Below are positions 1 to 8,279 of a stretch of DNA of 64,000 bases, in pieces. Under the pieces are notes generated by a model that saw nothing but the letters and a program-made list of their open reading frames with translations, did no database searches and was not told the origin of the DNA. Position 1 is the stretch's first letter. Every line of letters starts with the position of its first letter. The DNA is taken from positions 62,001-126,000 of the forward strand of contig CAZGNZ010000002.1 in NCBI GenBank assembly GCA_964527215.1, given 5' to 3'. The DNA comes from CAZGNZ01 sp964527215. Lineage in GTDB: Bacteria > Fidelibacterota > Marinisomatia > SCGC-AAA003-L08 > JACNLC01. Both the position numbers and the translations under genes were made by a program.

Positions 1-1
1 G

Positions 2-418
2 CAGAGAGCAATTGTAAATGGACGGATTGAGCAGCTGAATTCCATAGTGGACAGCGAGCAGAATGTCATACGCAATGCCCGAAAGCAGGAGAAGAAACGG
101 ACTGATTTGGTTGAGCAGATTTGCAGACAAATGGGCATCAGACCTCCCGAGATTGGACTGAAAGAGCTGATCCTGAAGATGCCTGATATTTATGCAGTGA
201 AGTTTCTCCGGCTGCGGAATCAGCTTCATGAATCCATTCAGGATATCACAAACCGGAACCGGGAGAACGGATTTTTGCTGAACAGTTCATTGAACCATGT
301 GAGAGGAATGGTCCGGATTTTCCTGAGAAACGAAAAAAATGCACCTAACCTGTACGATGGCACCGGACAGCTGACATCACCGGATGTCAACCGGAAAATG
401 CTGGACTGTCAAATCTGA
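2..418 (+). CDS. flgN: FlgN-family flagellar chaperone (5' end outside window)
   Basis: The reading frame is open from the first full codon of the window, so the true start lies upstream; about 138 residues are visible. It is a charged, largely helical protein, as expected for FlgN, the cytoplasmic export chaperone that binds the hook-filament junction proteins FlgK and FlgL. The identification rests on modest sequence resemblance plus position: it lies directly upstream of flgK and flgL, with only seven bases between its stop and the flgK start. The flgK ribosome-binding site overlaps its stop codon, so the genes are probably one transcript. Confidence 0.8.
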   Translation, partial: QRAIVNGRIEQLNSIVDSEQNVIRNARKQEKKRTDLVEQICRQMGIRPPEIGLKELILKMPDIYAVKFLRLRNQLHESIQDITNRNRENGFLLNSSLNHVRGMVRIFLRNEKNAPNLYDGTGQLTSPDVNRKMLDCQI

Positions 419-425
419 GGTTTAC

Positions 426-1790
426 ATGTCACTGTCAAGTTTACTCAATATTTCCAAACAGGCAATGCTGGCTCATCAGTCTGCCATAAACACCACTGCC
501 AACAATATTGCAAATGTCAACACCCTGGGGTATCGCAGACGCCGGGTTGATCTTGCAAAAATGACGTCGGCATCAAGTTATCTGGGTTTCGGACAGCTGA
601 ATGGTGTGTACAGTACAGACCAGGCCACTCTCATCCGGCAGCGATTTGTTGAATCCCAGCTGCGCTATGAATACCAGCAGAACAGCCAGTACCAGTCCGA
701 TGAACTGCTGCTTACCCAGGTTGAGAATATATTTGGCGAGCCCGGGGATTCAGGACTGGCAAACGTAATGGCGGAATTCTGGAACAGTTGGAGCGATTTG
801 GCAAATGACCCGGAATCTCAAACGGCCAGAACACTGGTAGCGGATAAGGGTGAACTGCTGAGCAATACGTTTAACCGTGTTCATTCGGACCTGGTGAATC
901 TGCAGGAAGAAATCGGCTCAGATGTCATTTCCAAGGTCGATGAAATTAATCGGCTGGTTGTTCAGCTGGGAGAACTGAATGAGAAAATCTCCGGGAATCT
1001 CAGTGACGATCTGATGGATGAACGGGACGTACTCCTGAATGATCTCTCCAAACTGATGAATATCGACGTGTCGGAAAACAGCAATGGGATGGTTACCGTA
1101 GCGACAAACGGGAATATACTTGTGGCCAGCAATTACGTCAACGAACTCACCACGGATATTGAATCCGGGGACGGAACCGTTACAATCAAGGTTGGACTGG
1201 TCGATGGTGCCAACGAAATAACCGTGGCATCCGGTGAACTGGGCAGTCTGCTGGATATTTCCAGGAACGAGATACCTGAATATCTGAACCAGTTGAATTA
1301 TATGGCACGGGAGCTGGCTGAAAGAGTCAATGCGGTTCACAGTTCTGGATACAGTCTGACCGGTGTGACAGGCCTCAGTTTCTTCTCAGAAGAGGTAACC
1401 GGTGCGGCAGATATTCACATCAATTCCGCCATCAGCGATGATCCTTCCAACATTGCCAGCTCCGGGGCATTGGATACACCCGGTGACGGCAGTATTGCAC
1501 AGGCATTGGCCGATATCCAGAATGAAACCTTTATGATGAATGGGACTGCGGGAGATTTCTACCAGTCCATCGTTAGCCAGATCGGATCCAGTCTTCAGGA
1601 AGCCTCATTTTTGCGAAGCAGTCAGGAACTGGTTGTAACCAGCATGGAGAATCAGCGTGATTCAGTATCCGGTGTTTCGCTGGATGAGGAAATGACCATG
1701 CTCATCGAATTTGAACGAGGATATGAGGCCGCTGCCCAATTGATTTCAACTGTGGACGAGCTGATGTCCACCGTCATTAACATGGTTTAA
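426..1790 (+). CDS. flgK: Flagellar hook-associated protein 1 (FlgK)
   Basis: FlgK forms the first junction ring between hook and filament. The 454-residue product shows the family ends: an N-terminal rod/hook helix containing NNIANVNTLGYRR and a C-terminal helix with GVSLDEEMTMLIEFERGYEAA. I chose ATG 426 rather than the upstream in-frame GTG because it gives the normal FlgK N-terminus MSLSSLLNISKQAM and has a GAGG ribosome-binding site overlapping the flgN stop. The length is ordinary to slightly short, with a compact variable middle. It is exported through the flagellar type III apparatus with FlgN help and assembled distally on the hook. Confidence 0.96.
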   Translation: MSLSSLLNISKQAMLAHQSAINTTANNIANVNTLGYRRRRVDLAKMTSASSYLGFGQLNGVYSTDQATLIRQRFVESQLRYEYQQNSQYQSDELLLTQVENIFGEPGDSGLANVMAEFWNSWSDLANDPESQTARTLVADKGELLSNTFNRVHSDLVNLQEEIGSDVISKVDEINRLVVQLGELNEKISGNLSDDLMDERDVLLNDLSKLMNIDVSENSNGMVTVATNGNILVASNYVNELTTDIESGDGTVTIKVGLVDGANEITVASGELGSLLDISRNEIPEYLNQLNYMARELAERVNAVHSSGYSLTGVTGLSFFSEEVTGAADIHINSAISDDPSNIASSGALDTPGDGSIAQALADIQNETFMMNGTAGDFYQSIVSQIGSSLQEASFLRSSQELVVTSMENQRDSVSGVSLDEEMTMLIEFERGYEAAAQLISTVDELMSTVINMV

Positions 1791-1817
1791 TCGGTCCAGA
1801 ACAGAAAAGAGGAATAG

Positions 1818-2696
1818 ATGCGTATTACACAGTCAATGGTCACCAGGAATCTGATGACCAGCATCAATCGAAACCGGGAAAACATGCACAGTCTGCAGAA
1901 TTCGATTGTATCCGGAAAGGAAGTGGAAACTTCCTCCAAGGATCCTGTATCGTTTGCCCGGGCATCGCGTTTCAGAAATACCATCAGCCAGAATGAACAG
2001 TTTCTTCGGAACATCACAGATGCGCTGGGATGGACAGCGACCACCAGTGCGATTGTTGAGGATGTGAACTCGCTGATGCACGACGTTCAGGAAATTGCCA
2101 CCCAGGGAGCAGATGATACAAATGACAGTGACAGCCGGGATATTCTGGCTGAGCGGATGGATTCCTTGCTGGAAGAGATTACCACCATGTTCAACGGCAA
2201 GTATCTCGGCAAAACCATGTTCAGCGGCACCCTGACAGATGATGAACCTTTCGTCTACGACGGAACGTCGGTCACCTACCAGGGGAACAGCGAAAACATC
2301 AATCGCCGGATTTCTGAAAATCTAAATATTTCCATCAGTTTAACTGGTGAACAAGTGATGAACACCAATATATTTACGGCAATGATAGAGTTGAAAGACG
2401 CACTGTCTGCCAATGATACCGACGCCATCAACAATGCACTTGGATCCGTCAACAGCTCTGTGGAACAGTACCAGGCCATGACAACGGCCTACGGCTCCAT
2501 TCAGAACCAGCTGACTCTTACTCAGCAGCGCCTGGAAATGGCCAATGTCAATCTGGCATCCTATCTGTCCCAGACGGAAGACATGGACCTTTCGGAGGCC
2601 ATCACCATGTACAACAATGAAGAACTGGCGTATCAGGCTGCGCTGCAGACAACGTCTGATGCGATTAACCTTAATATTTTAAACTTTATCAGATGA
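1818..2696 (+). CDS. flgL: Flagellar hook-associated protein 3 (FlgL)
   Basis: FlgL is the second junction protein, sitting between FlgK and the flagellin filament. The 292-residue product has the flagellin-like N-terminal coil starting MRITQSMVTRNLMTSINRN and a C-terminal coil with EAITMYNNEELAYQAALQTT, the paired helices of the D0/D1 core. An AGAGGAA ribosome-binding site precedes ATG 1818. Its stop overlaps the fliW start (ATGA), which suggests translational coupling. Order flgN-flgK-flgL-fliW-csrA is a common flagellar arrangement. Confidence 0.95.
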   Translation: MRITQSMVTRNLMTSINRNRENMHSLQNSIVSGKEVETSSKDPVSFARASRFRNTISQNEQFLRNITDALGWTATTSAIVEDVNSLMHDVQEIATQGADDTNDSDSRDILAERMDSLLEEITTMFNGKYLGKTMFSGTLTDDEPFVYDGTSVTYQGNSENINRRISENLNISISLTGEQVMNTNIFTAMIELKDALSANDTDAINNALGSVNSSVEQYQAMTTAYGSIQNQLTLTQQRLEMANVNLASYLSQTEDMDLSEAITMYNNEELAYQAALQTTSDAINLNILNFIR

Positions 2697-3166
2697 ACAG
2701 CACAACACACACATCAACTAATGGGCAAAATATGTCGAACAATCCGATGTTGTTTAATATGAACGACCAGCAGGAAGATCAGGTTATTGATTTCCCATTC
2801 GGACTGCCTGGATTTGAAATGCTGACCAAGTTCCTGGTTGTCGAACTGCCGGACTATCCGCCGTTTCACATGCTGCAGAGTCTCGAAGAACCGGATGTTA
2901 CAATGCTGATCCTGAATTTGAACCTTCTTAAAATCAGCAGCAGCGTCAAGATCCCGTCCCGAGAACTGGATAAAATCGGTATCAAGGGCAAAAAGGAATC
3001 TTATCTCTTTGTGATATTGAAGATAAACAGCGACTCGCGCCAGTTCACGGCGAATATTCGAGCTCCGCTGGTGATAAATGTGGATGACCGAAGAGGATTT
3101 CAAGTCATATTGGATGACGACAAGCTAAGTATTGAACATCCTCTCGAAAACGCATTCATCGATTAG
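2693..3166 (+). CDS. fliW: Flagellar assembly factor FliW (CsrA antagonist)
   Basis: FliW is a small cytoplasmic protein that binds flagellin and, when released, binds CsrA and relieves its repression of flagellin translation. The 157-residue frame contains the family core: IDFPFGLPGFEML, a central FVILKINSDSRQFTANIRAPLVIN stretch (given only in part here as a landmark) and a C-terminal beta segment. About 28 N-terminal residues precede the conserved part, so initiation at an internal ATG (2732 or later) is possible; the ATGA overlap with flgL favours 2693. csrA follows 52 bases downstream, the usual partner. Confidence 0.93.
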   Translation: MNSTTHTSTNGQNMSNNPMLFNMNDQQEDQVIDFPFGLPGFEMLTKFLVVELPDYPPFHMLQSLEEPDVTMLILNLNLLKISSSVKIPSRELDKIGIKGKKESYLFVILKINSDSRQFTANIRAPLVINVDDRRGFQVILDDDKLSIEHPLENAFID

Positions 3167-3218
3167 GAACAGACCGCTTGCCCAATCAATCTGAAATGAA
3201 ATAAAACAGGATGTTGCC

Positions 3219-3455
3219 ATGCTCGTATTGACACGGAAGTCAGGCCAAAGTATTCGTATTGGAAAAGATATTATTATTACCGTCCTGGAAAATTCTGCCA
3301 GTCAGATCAAGCTGGGAATCAATGCACCGCAGGAAGTACCCATTCACCGTTCGGAAGTATATGAACGAATCCAGAGTGAAAACAAATCAGCCGTCATATC
3401 AACTTCGGCAACAGCTTCCCTGCTGCAGAAATTCATTAGAGACGGGAAAAAGTAA
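3219..3455 (+). CDS. csrA: Carbon storage/translational regulator CsrA
   Basis: CsrA is a dimeric RNA-binding protein that recognises GGA motifs in leader RNAs and represses translation, notably of flagellin. The 78-residue product starts MLVLTRKSGQSIRIG and carries the C-terminal VPIHRSEVYERIQ segment with the arginine important for RNA binding. It has a tail of about 20 extra residues compared with short CsrA proteins. An AGGA ribosome-binding site lies seven bases before ATG 3219. It probably ends the flagellar transcript; no flagellin gene follows inside the window. Confidence 0.96.
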   Translation: MLVLTRKSGQSIRIGKDIIITVLENSASQIKLGINAPQEVPIHRSEVYERIQSENKSAVISTSATASLLQKFIRDGKK

Positions 3456-3549
3456 CCCCACCCGTTTCCCCTGAATGTTTTCCTGAATTCCTTTTCCAAT
3501 GTATCGGAAAGGTCAATTGTGAAAAAGGACTAATTAAGTCGGATTAATA

Positions 3550-4713
3550 TTGAAAAACGATCGAAAACCCACAAAGAAACAGTCAAAATGCCGAATTTGC
3601 GGTGGGAATTTTTTTCCGGATCCTGTCGTGCAGTTTGAAAATATGCCTGCATCTGCACAGGGTTTCCCGAATAAAGCATCTCTGCAGCAGGATCACGGAA
3701 TTGACCTGGATGTTTATCAATGCGCCCTCTGCGGTGTGGTGCAGGTGAACTGTGAACCCGTTTCATATTACCGGGATGTCATTCGCGCAGCAGCCGTATC
3801 CGATGAAATGAGGCAGTTTCGCCTTCAGCAGTTTGGGCAGCTGGCTGCTGAATACGGATTATCAGGAAAAAAAGTTGTGGAAATCGGCTGTGGGAAAGGC
3901 GAATACCTGTCGCTGATCAACCAATGCGGAATGAACGGGTTCGGACTGGAAAACAACGACGCAAGTGTCAGATTCTGCAGCGATCTGGAACTGCAGGTCC
4001 ACCGGGGTTTTGTGGATCATCCGGATGCACGGATTCCAAATGCCCCTTACTCCGCATTTTTTATCCTGAGCTACTTGGAACATGTCCCTGAATTGAATGG
4101 GATGCTGCAGGGTATCTCCAATAATCTGGAACCGGATGGACTGGGCCTTGTGGAAGTGCCCAATTTCGATAAGATCATTCGGGAGAACTTGTTTTCAGAA
4201 TTTATTGCGGACCACATTTTCTATTTTACCCGGGATACGCTGAAGACAACCCTTGAACGAAACGGCTACAGTGTTCTGGACTGCAGAACGGTGTGGTATG
4301 ATTATATCATTTCAGCAGTGGTTCGAAAAAAAAGTCCGGTTGATGTCAGCCGGTTTCTGGAAAACCGCCTGAATGTCCAAAATGAACTGCATGCGTATAT
4401 TGATCAGTTCAGTTCAGGGAAAGTCGCTGTCTGGGGAGCTGGCCATCAGTCGCTTTCCGTAATTGCACTGACAGGCATTGCATCAAAAATCAGTTACGTG
4501 GTTGATTCTGCTGCGTTCAAACAGAACAAATTTACTCCGGCAACTCATATTTCAATCTTTGCGCCGGACAAACTCAGAACGGATCCGGTGGAATCCGTGA
4601 TTATCATGGCAGCCAGCTACTCGAATGAAGTGGCAGGCATTCTTCGTAAAGAATTTTCTCCGGAGTTACATATTGCCATACTGCGGGAATCAGGTCTCGA
4701 GATAGTAGCATAA
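3550..4713 (+). CDS. Sugar C-methyltransferase-like SAM enzyme with N-terminal zinc knuckle and C-terminal Rossmann tail
   Basis: The 387-residue protein has the three-part layout of NovU/TylCIII-type nucleotide-sugar C-methyltransferases. The N-terminal zinc-binding region has CRICGG near residue 17 and CALCG near 58. A SAM-binding Rossmann domain follows with VVEIGCGKGEYL near residue 113. The C-terminal domain (about residues 285-387) begins KVAVWGAGHQSL. This family methylates a carbon next to a keto group in 4-keto-6-deoxy sugars, which fits the CDP-4-keto sugar genes downstream. The start is a TTG at 3550 without a strong ribosome-binding site; the N-terminal cysteines require a start close to it. 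It is the first gene of the glycan locus, 94 bases after csrA. The exact substrate is not predictable. Confidence 0.85.
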   Translation: MKNDRKPTKKQSKCRICGGNFFPDPVVQFENMPASAQGFPNKASLQQDHGIDLDVYQCALCGVVQVNCEPVSYYRDVIRAAAVSDEMRQFRLQQFGQLAAEYGLSGKKVVEIGCGKGEYLSLINQCGMNGFGLENNDASVRFCSDLELQVHRGFVDHPDARIPNAPYSAFFILSYLEHVPELNGMLQGISNNLEPDGLGLVEVPNFDKIIRENLFSEFIADHIFYFTRDTLKTTLERNGYSVLDCRTVWYDYIISAVVRKKSPVDVSRFLENRLNVQNELHAYIDQFSSGKVAVWGAGHQSLSVIALTGIASKISYVVDSAAFKQNKFTPATHISIFAPDKLRTDPVESVIIMAASYSNEVAGILRKEFSPELHIAILRESGLEIVA

Positions 4714-4739
4714 GCATCGCTGCAGTGTATTGGACGTTC

Positions 4740-4755
4740 CACCTTGGCCAAGGTG
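4740..4755. repeat. 16-bp perfect palindrome in intergenic gap
   Basis: CACCTTGGCCAAGGTG is its own reverse complement and lies 27 bases after the methyltransferase stop. It could fold as a short hairpin or bind a dimeric protein. No T-tract follows directly, so I do not call it a terminator. Confidence 0.4.
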
Positions 4756-4815
4756 TAAGATTTTGACTGAAAATGATGCTGCCGTTATAATGCGGAATAC
4801 GAAAATATTATGTTG

Positions 4816-4835
4816 TGACCTGTCTGGTCATTTTT
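4816..4835 (+). terminator. Weak intrinsic-terminator-like hairpin
   Basis: TGACC and GGTCA form a five-base-pair stem around a TGTCT loop, followed immediately by five T. It lies 26 bases before the radical SAM start. The stem is short, so it may only attenuate. Confidence 0.3.
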
Positions 4836-4860
4836 GGTGACAAAACTGTGAGGAATCATT

Positions 4861-5973
4861 TTGAAGAATCAAATCAAGAAGCAGGAAACTGCAAAACGAT
4901 CTCAACTGAAGCAGGAAAAACCCCTGGTATATGAAAAAGTGATGCAGTTTGAAGACAAGGTGCGCCGCGGTGAAAGCATTGCTATTCTGCAGTTTCAGTA
5001 TGATTATCGCTGTAATTTTTCCTGTGTTCACTGTTCAGCAGATAAATTCATGGTCAAATCCGCCAGCGCCCGAAAAGCGGATACCCGCCGGAAATTCACA
5101 ATTGAAGATGTCAGGGAGCTGTCCCGACAGGGGGATGAAATGGGACTGGCCCATATTGTCATCACCGGGGGCGAACCCATGACATATCCGGATTTTGACG
5201 AGGTTGTGGAAGCCATTGATCCCCAAAAATGGTATATCACATCCGATTCCAACGGCTGGTTTCTGGATGAAGAACGGGCATTTCACATCAAGTCGATTGG
5301 TGTTGACAAGGTGCAGCTGAGTCTGGACAGCATGAATCCGGAGGAACACGACCGTTTTCGACGCAAACCGGGAGCCCACGCCCGCGTTGTGAAAGCCATT
5401 AAGGCCAGTAAAAAAGCGGGGCTGAATGTCATTATTCAGACGGTTGTCTGGAAGGATCGGGCCAAATCAAAGGAGTTTGCGGAATTCCTGAAGTGGACGG
5501 ATCAATTGGATGTGGGAGTCTATGTTTCATTTGCCAAACCGGTGGGATCCTGGGAGGGAAATCTCAGTCAGATTTGCGGCAATGAAGAAATTGACTACAT
5601 CCATTCCCTGGGGGACCGCTACAATGTGTTTACTCACCTGACTCCCAGTTACGGGTTGGATATAGGCTGCATTGCAGTAAAACGTATGGTATCCGTTACG
5701 CAGTATGGAGACATCATGCCCTGCCCATACACCCATCTGTCACTGGGGAATTTTTTTGATGAACCTTTGAAGGATATCATCCGTCGCGGCCTGGAAATCA
5801 GGAAATTTTCCTACGATAACAAGCAAACCTGTTTCATGGGCAATATGGATGATGATTTCATCGAAAAATATCTGCCACGAATGCAGGGAAAAGACGTGCC
5901 GTATGTGCCTTGGGAAGACGTGTTTACCGCTGAGGATTTCAGAAATGGGAAAGTATATAAGCCCAGAAATTGA
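4861..5973 (+). CDS. Radical SAM/SPASM-type enzyme in the glycan locus
   Basis: The 370-residue protein has the radical SAM CxxxCxxC cluster motif as CNFSCVHC near residue 51, then VITGGEPMTYPDF and QLSLDSMNPEEHDRFR, normal for the TIM-barrel core. The C-terminal third has cysteines in a SPASM-like pattern (GCIAVKRM, MPCPYTHLSLGN, CFMGN), suggesting an auxiliary Fe-S cluster. It would generate a 5'-deoxyadenosyl radical; the substrate is unknown. Candidates are a sugar (dehydrogenation, epimerisation or C-C chemistry) or a peptide. The start is TTG 4861 with a GAGGAA ribosome-binding site. The next gene begins six bases after its stop, so the two are probably cotranslated. Confidence 0.85.
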   Translation: MKNQIKKQETAKRSQLKQEKPLVYEKVMQFEDKVRRGESIAILQFQYDYRCNFSCVHCSADKFMVKSASARKADTRRKFTIEDVRELSRQGDEMGLAHIVITGGEPMTYPDFDEVVEAIDPQKWYITSDSNGWFLDEERAFHIKSIGVDKVQLSLDSMNPEEHDRFRRKPGAHARVVKAIKASKKAGLNVIIQTVVWKDRAKSKEFAEFLKWTDQLDVGVYVSFAKPVGSWEGNLSQICGNEEIDYIHSLGDRYNVFTHLTPSYGLDIGCIAVKRMVSVTQYGDIMPCPYTHLSLGNFFDEPLKDIIRRGLEIRKFSYDNKQTCFMGNMDDDFIEKYLPRMQGKDVPYVPWEDVFTAEDFRNGKVYKPRN

Positions 5974-5979
5974 ATCTCA

Positions 5980-7059
5980 ATGGATTCCGTGACCGACCCG
6001 GCAGAATTGATTCGAACGGATCTGGAAGCAATACTGGATGAAGTTGGGAATTTGCTGTCAGAGCTCCGGAACCAGCGGCTGTTTGTTACAGGCGGCACGG
6101 GGTTTTTTGGCCACTGGCTGCTGGACACCCTGTATTTTGCCAATAATCAACTTGCGCTGAATGTCGATGTCACCGTTCTGACCCGAAATCCTGACGCGTT
6201 TCGTTCACAGGCTGCCTACCTGTTCGAATCTTCTCATTTTCATTTCATTCAAGGTGATATTCGGGATTTTACATTTCCCGACGGTTTTTTTCCCTATATC
6301 ATACATGCCGCAACCACTCGTGCGGAAGAGACGTTCCGAGGACAGGATGCTTTGATAAAATATGATACGGTCGCGGAAGGAACCCGGCATCTGCTGGATT
6401 TTGCCGTTCAGTCCGGTTCCAAGAAAATTCTCTGGACCAGTTCGGGAGCCGTGTACGGAAAACAGCCTGAGAATCTGATAACTGTCCCTGAGGATTACAA
6501 TGGGGGACCCGATCCGTTAAAACCGATAGCCGCAGCACTGGGAATTGCAAAAAATACCGCTGAATTTTTCTGTGCCTGTTATGCTGACCGGCATCGGGTT
6601 GAAATCAAGATTGCCCGCTGTTTCAGCTTCCTCGGACCGCGAATGCAGATGGATATCCATTATGCAGTGGGGAACTTCATCGCGGATGCAGTCCGGAATG
6701 AACCCATTACTGTCAAAGGCGACGGCACACCTCTGCGTTCGTATATGTATATCACAGACCTGATCATCTGGCTTTGGACCATTTTTCTTAAAGGGGAACC
6801 TCTGGTTCCGTACAATGTGGGATCAGATGTCCCGGTTTCAATGGCGGACTTGGCACATCTGACCGCTGACGTGCACGGCCGGAATCTCCCCGTGAAAATA
6901 CTTGGAAGCCAGTCAGCAGATTCAACTGTGCACCGATACATACCCAATATCAGCAAAGCCCGGGAAACCCTGAAACTGAATGTCAACACTGATTTGAAGA
7001 CCGGAATTCGAAAAGTGCTCGATTTCGAAACGGCAAACCTCAGAAATTCAGGCAAATAA
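5980..7059 (+). CDS. NAD-dependent epimerase/dehydratase-family protein lacking the catalytic Tyr
   Basis: This is an extended short-chain dehydrogenase of 359 residues. The nucleotide-binding motif VTGGTGFFGHWLL starts near residue 35. WTSSGAVYGKQP, RCFSFLGPRM, GDGTPLRSYMYITDL and YNVGSDVPVSM match sugar-nucleotide epimerase/reductase relatives. At the place of the usual YxxxK the sequence reads LGIAK, so the lysine is kept but the tyrosine is leucine. It may use another residue or have a different or lost activity. In this context it could epimerise or reduce a CDP-linked 4-keto sugar, a role the locus otherwise lacks. Start ATG 5980; a 344-base gap follows. Confidence 0.82.
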   Translation: MDSVTDPAELIRTDLEAILDEVGNLLSELRNQRLFVTGGTGFFGHWLLDTLYFANNQLALNVDVTVLTRNPDAFRSQAAYLFESSHFHFIQGDIRDFTFPDGFFPYIIHAATTRAEETFRGQDALIKYDTVAEGTRHLLDFAVQSGSKKILWTSSGAVYGKQPENLITVPEDYNGGPDPLKPIAAALGIAKNTAEFFCACYADRHRVEIKIARCFSFLGPRMQMDIHYAVGNFIADAVRNEPITVKGDGTPLRSYMYITDLIIWLWTIFLKGEPLVPYNVGSDVPVSMADLAHLTADVHGRNLPVKILGSQSADSTVHRYIPNISKARETLKLNVNTDLKTGIRKVLDFETANLRNSGK

Positions 7060-7403
7060 TTCCGGCATCTGTCTTTTTTTTCCACATTTTCAGATATATC
7101 CCATATGCAATACCCCCTTTGTTTTCCTCTGATCCGTCACATACCGACTTAATTTGCTGAAATTTGACCATTGATGCTGCGAAAAGGCAAACAGCTGTGC
7201 TGACTTGCGCATCAATACCTGTTTTTGCATATGCTGGCATTTTAATTGTATTTGTGCGGGAAAAGGAAAGGCCAGACGGCGATCCTGAGAATACCAATAT
7301 CAATAGTTGCAAATTCTGATGATTAGTTGCTATTATTTGCACTATTTTATTGTTACTGCACAGCCGGATGGCCTGATGTAATTCGAAGCGGAGGAAGCAG
7401 TTC
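7060..7403. other. 344-bp non-coding gap upstream of the CDP-glucose genes
   Basis: This AT-rich stretch contains no credible gene on either strand. It is the largest break inside the glycan locus and splits it into two likely transcription units. A sigma-70-like promoter candidate lies at 7307-7336. Confidence 0.6.
7307..7336 (+). promoter_or_regulatory. Possible sigma-70 promoter for the CDP-sugar operon
   Basis: TTGCAA (7307-7312) and TATTAT (7331-7336) are separated by 18 bases and lie about 70 bases before the next start codon. That gene has a strong GGAGG ribosome-binding site at 7391-7395. The call is pattern-based only. Confidence 0.3.
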
Positions 7404-8177
7404 ATGAAAGTGATCATTTTTGCCGGTGGCTGGGGAACCCGGTTGGGCCAGCTTTCTGAGGTTATTCCGAAACCAATGGTACTCATTGGAAATCGACCCA
7501 TACTTTGGCATATCATGAAATACTATTCCAGCTGGGGCTTTAATGAATTTATCATCCTCCTGGGGGTCAAAGGTCATATCATCAAGGAATATTTCTACAA
7601 TTTTGAAGCGATGAATAATGATTTTACCGTTGATATGGGATCCGGCGAAATTACCTATCATACAAAACATCATGAAGGCAATTGGAAAGTCACTCTGATC
7701 GATACCGGTCTTAACAATCAGAAAGGCAGCCGCCTTAAACAGGTGGAATCACTGGCTGATGACGATATCAATATGCTCACGTACGGGGACGGTCTGGCCG
7801 ATGTCAACCTGATTAATCTTCTAAAATTTCATAAAACCCATGGGAAAATGGTTACCATTACGGGCGCCAGAACGACATCCCGTTTTGGCGAACTTGATGA
7901 AATCGACGGCAGGATCATGAGATATTCAGAAAAACCGAAAACTGCCAAAAGTTACATCAATGGCGGATTTGCAGTATTCAACAAAGACCTGTTTGATTAT
8001 CTCGCATTGGATCCCAATTGTGATCTCGAAACGCAGACTTACCGGGATTTGGCTAAGATGGGCGAGATGATGGTGTACAAACATGAAGGTTCCTGGGAAT
8101 GCATGGATCATGAGCGGGATGTAACGCATCTGAATTTCCTGTGGAATACGGGACAGGCATTCTGGAACATATGGTGA
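7404..8177 (+). CDS. rfbF: Glucose-1-phosphate cytidylyltransferase
   Basis: It converts glucose 1-phosphate and CTP to CDP-glucose, the first committed step to CDP-linked 6-deoxy and 3,6-dideoxy sugars. The 257-residue length matches the family. The nucleotidyltransferase signature AGGWGTRLGQLSEVIPKPM is at residues 7-25, followed by GNRPILWHIMKYY, typical of RfbF/DdhA rather than RmlA. TYGDGLADVN and SWECMDHERD also match. ATG 7404 follows GGAGG by nine bases. CDP-glucose 4,6-dehydratase and the 3-dehydrase follow at once, giving the standard rfbFGH order. Confidence 0.95.
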   Translation: MKVIIFAGGWGTRLGQLSEVIPKPMVLIGNRPILWHIMKYYSSWGFNEFIILLGVKGHIIKEYFYNFEAMNNDFTVDMGSGEITYHTKHHEGNWKVTLIDTGLNNQKGSRLKQVESLADDDINMLTYGDGLADVNLINLLKFHKTHGKMVTITGARTTSRFGELDEIDGRIMRYSEKPKTAKSYINGGFAVFNKDLFDYLALDPNCDLETQTYRDLAKMGEMMVYKHEGSWECMDHERDVTHLNFLWNTGQAFWNIW

Positions 8178-8279
8178 ATTCCGGCTGCACGTGCGAACCA
8201 ATTCTGTTGATGATTATCAAAAAACCGAAGCTGGTTCGCTCATGTGCCCGGCAGCAAAACATGGATGGAGAACGGATTG

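Noticed and set aside
3480..3515. Terminator after csrA (CCTTTTCC with GGAAAGG)
   Set aside because: The stem needs a bulge and no T-run follows, so the flagellar and glycan genes may still be cotranscribed.
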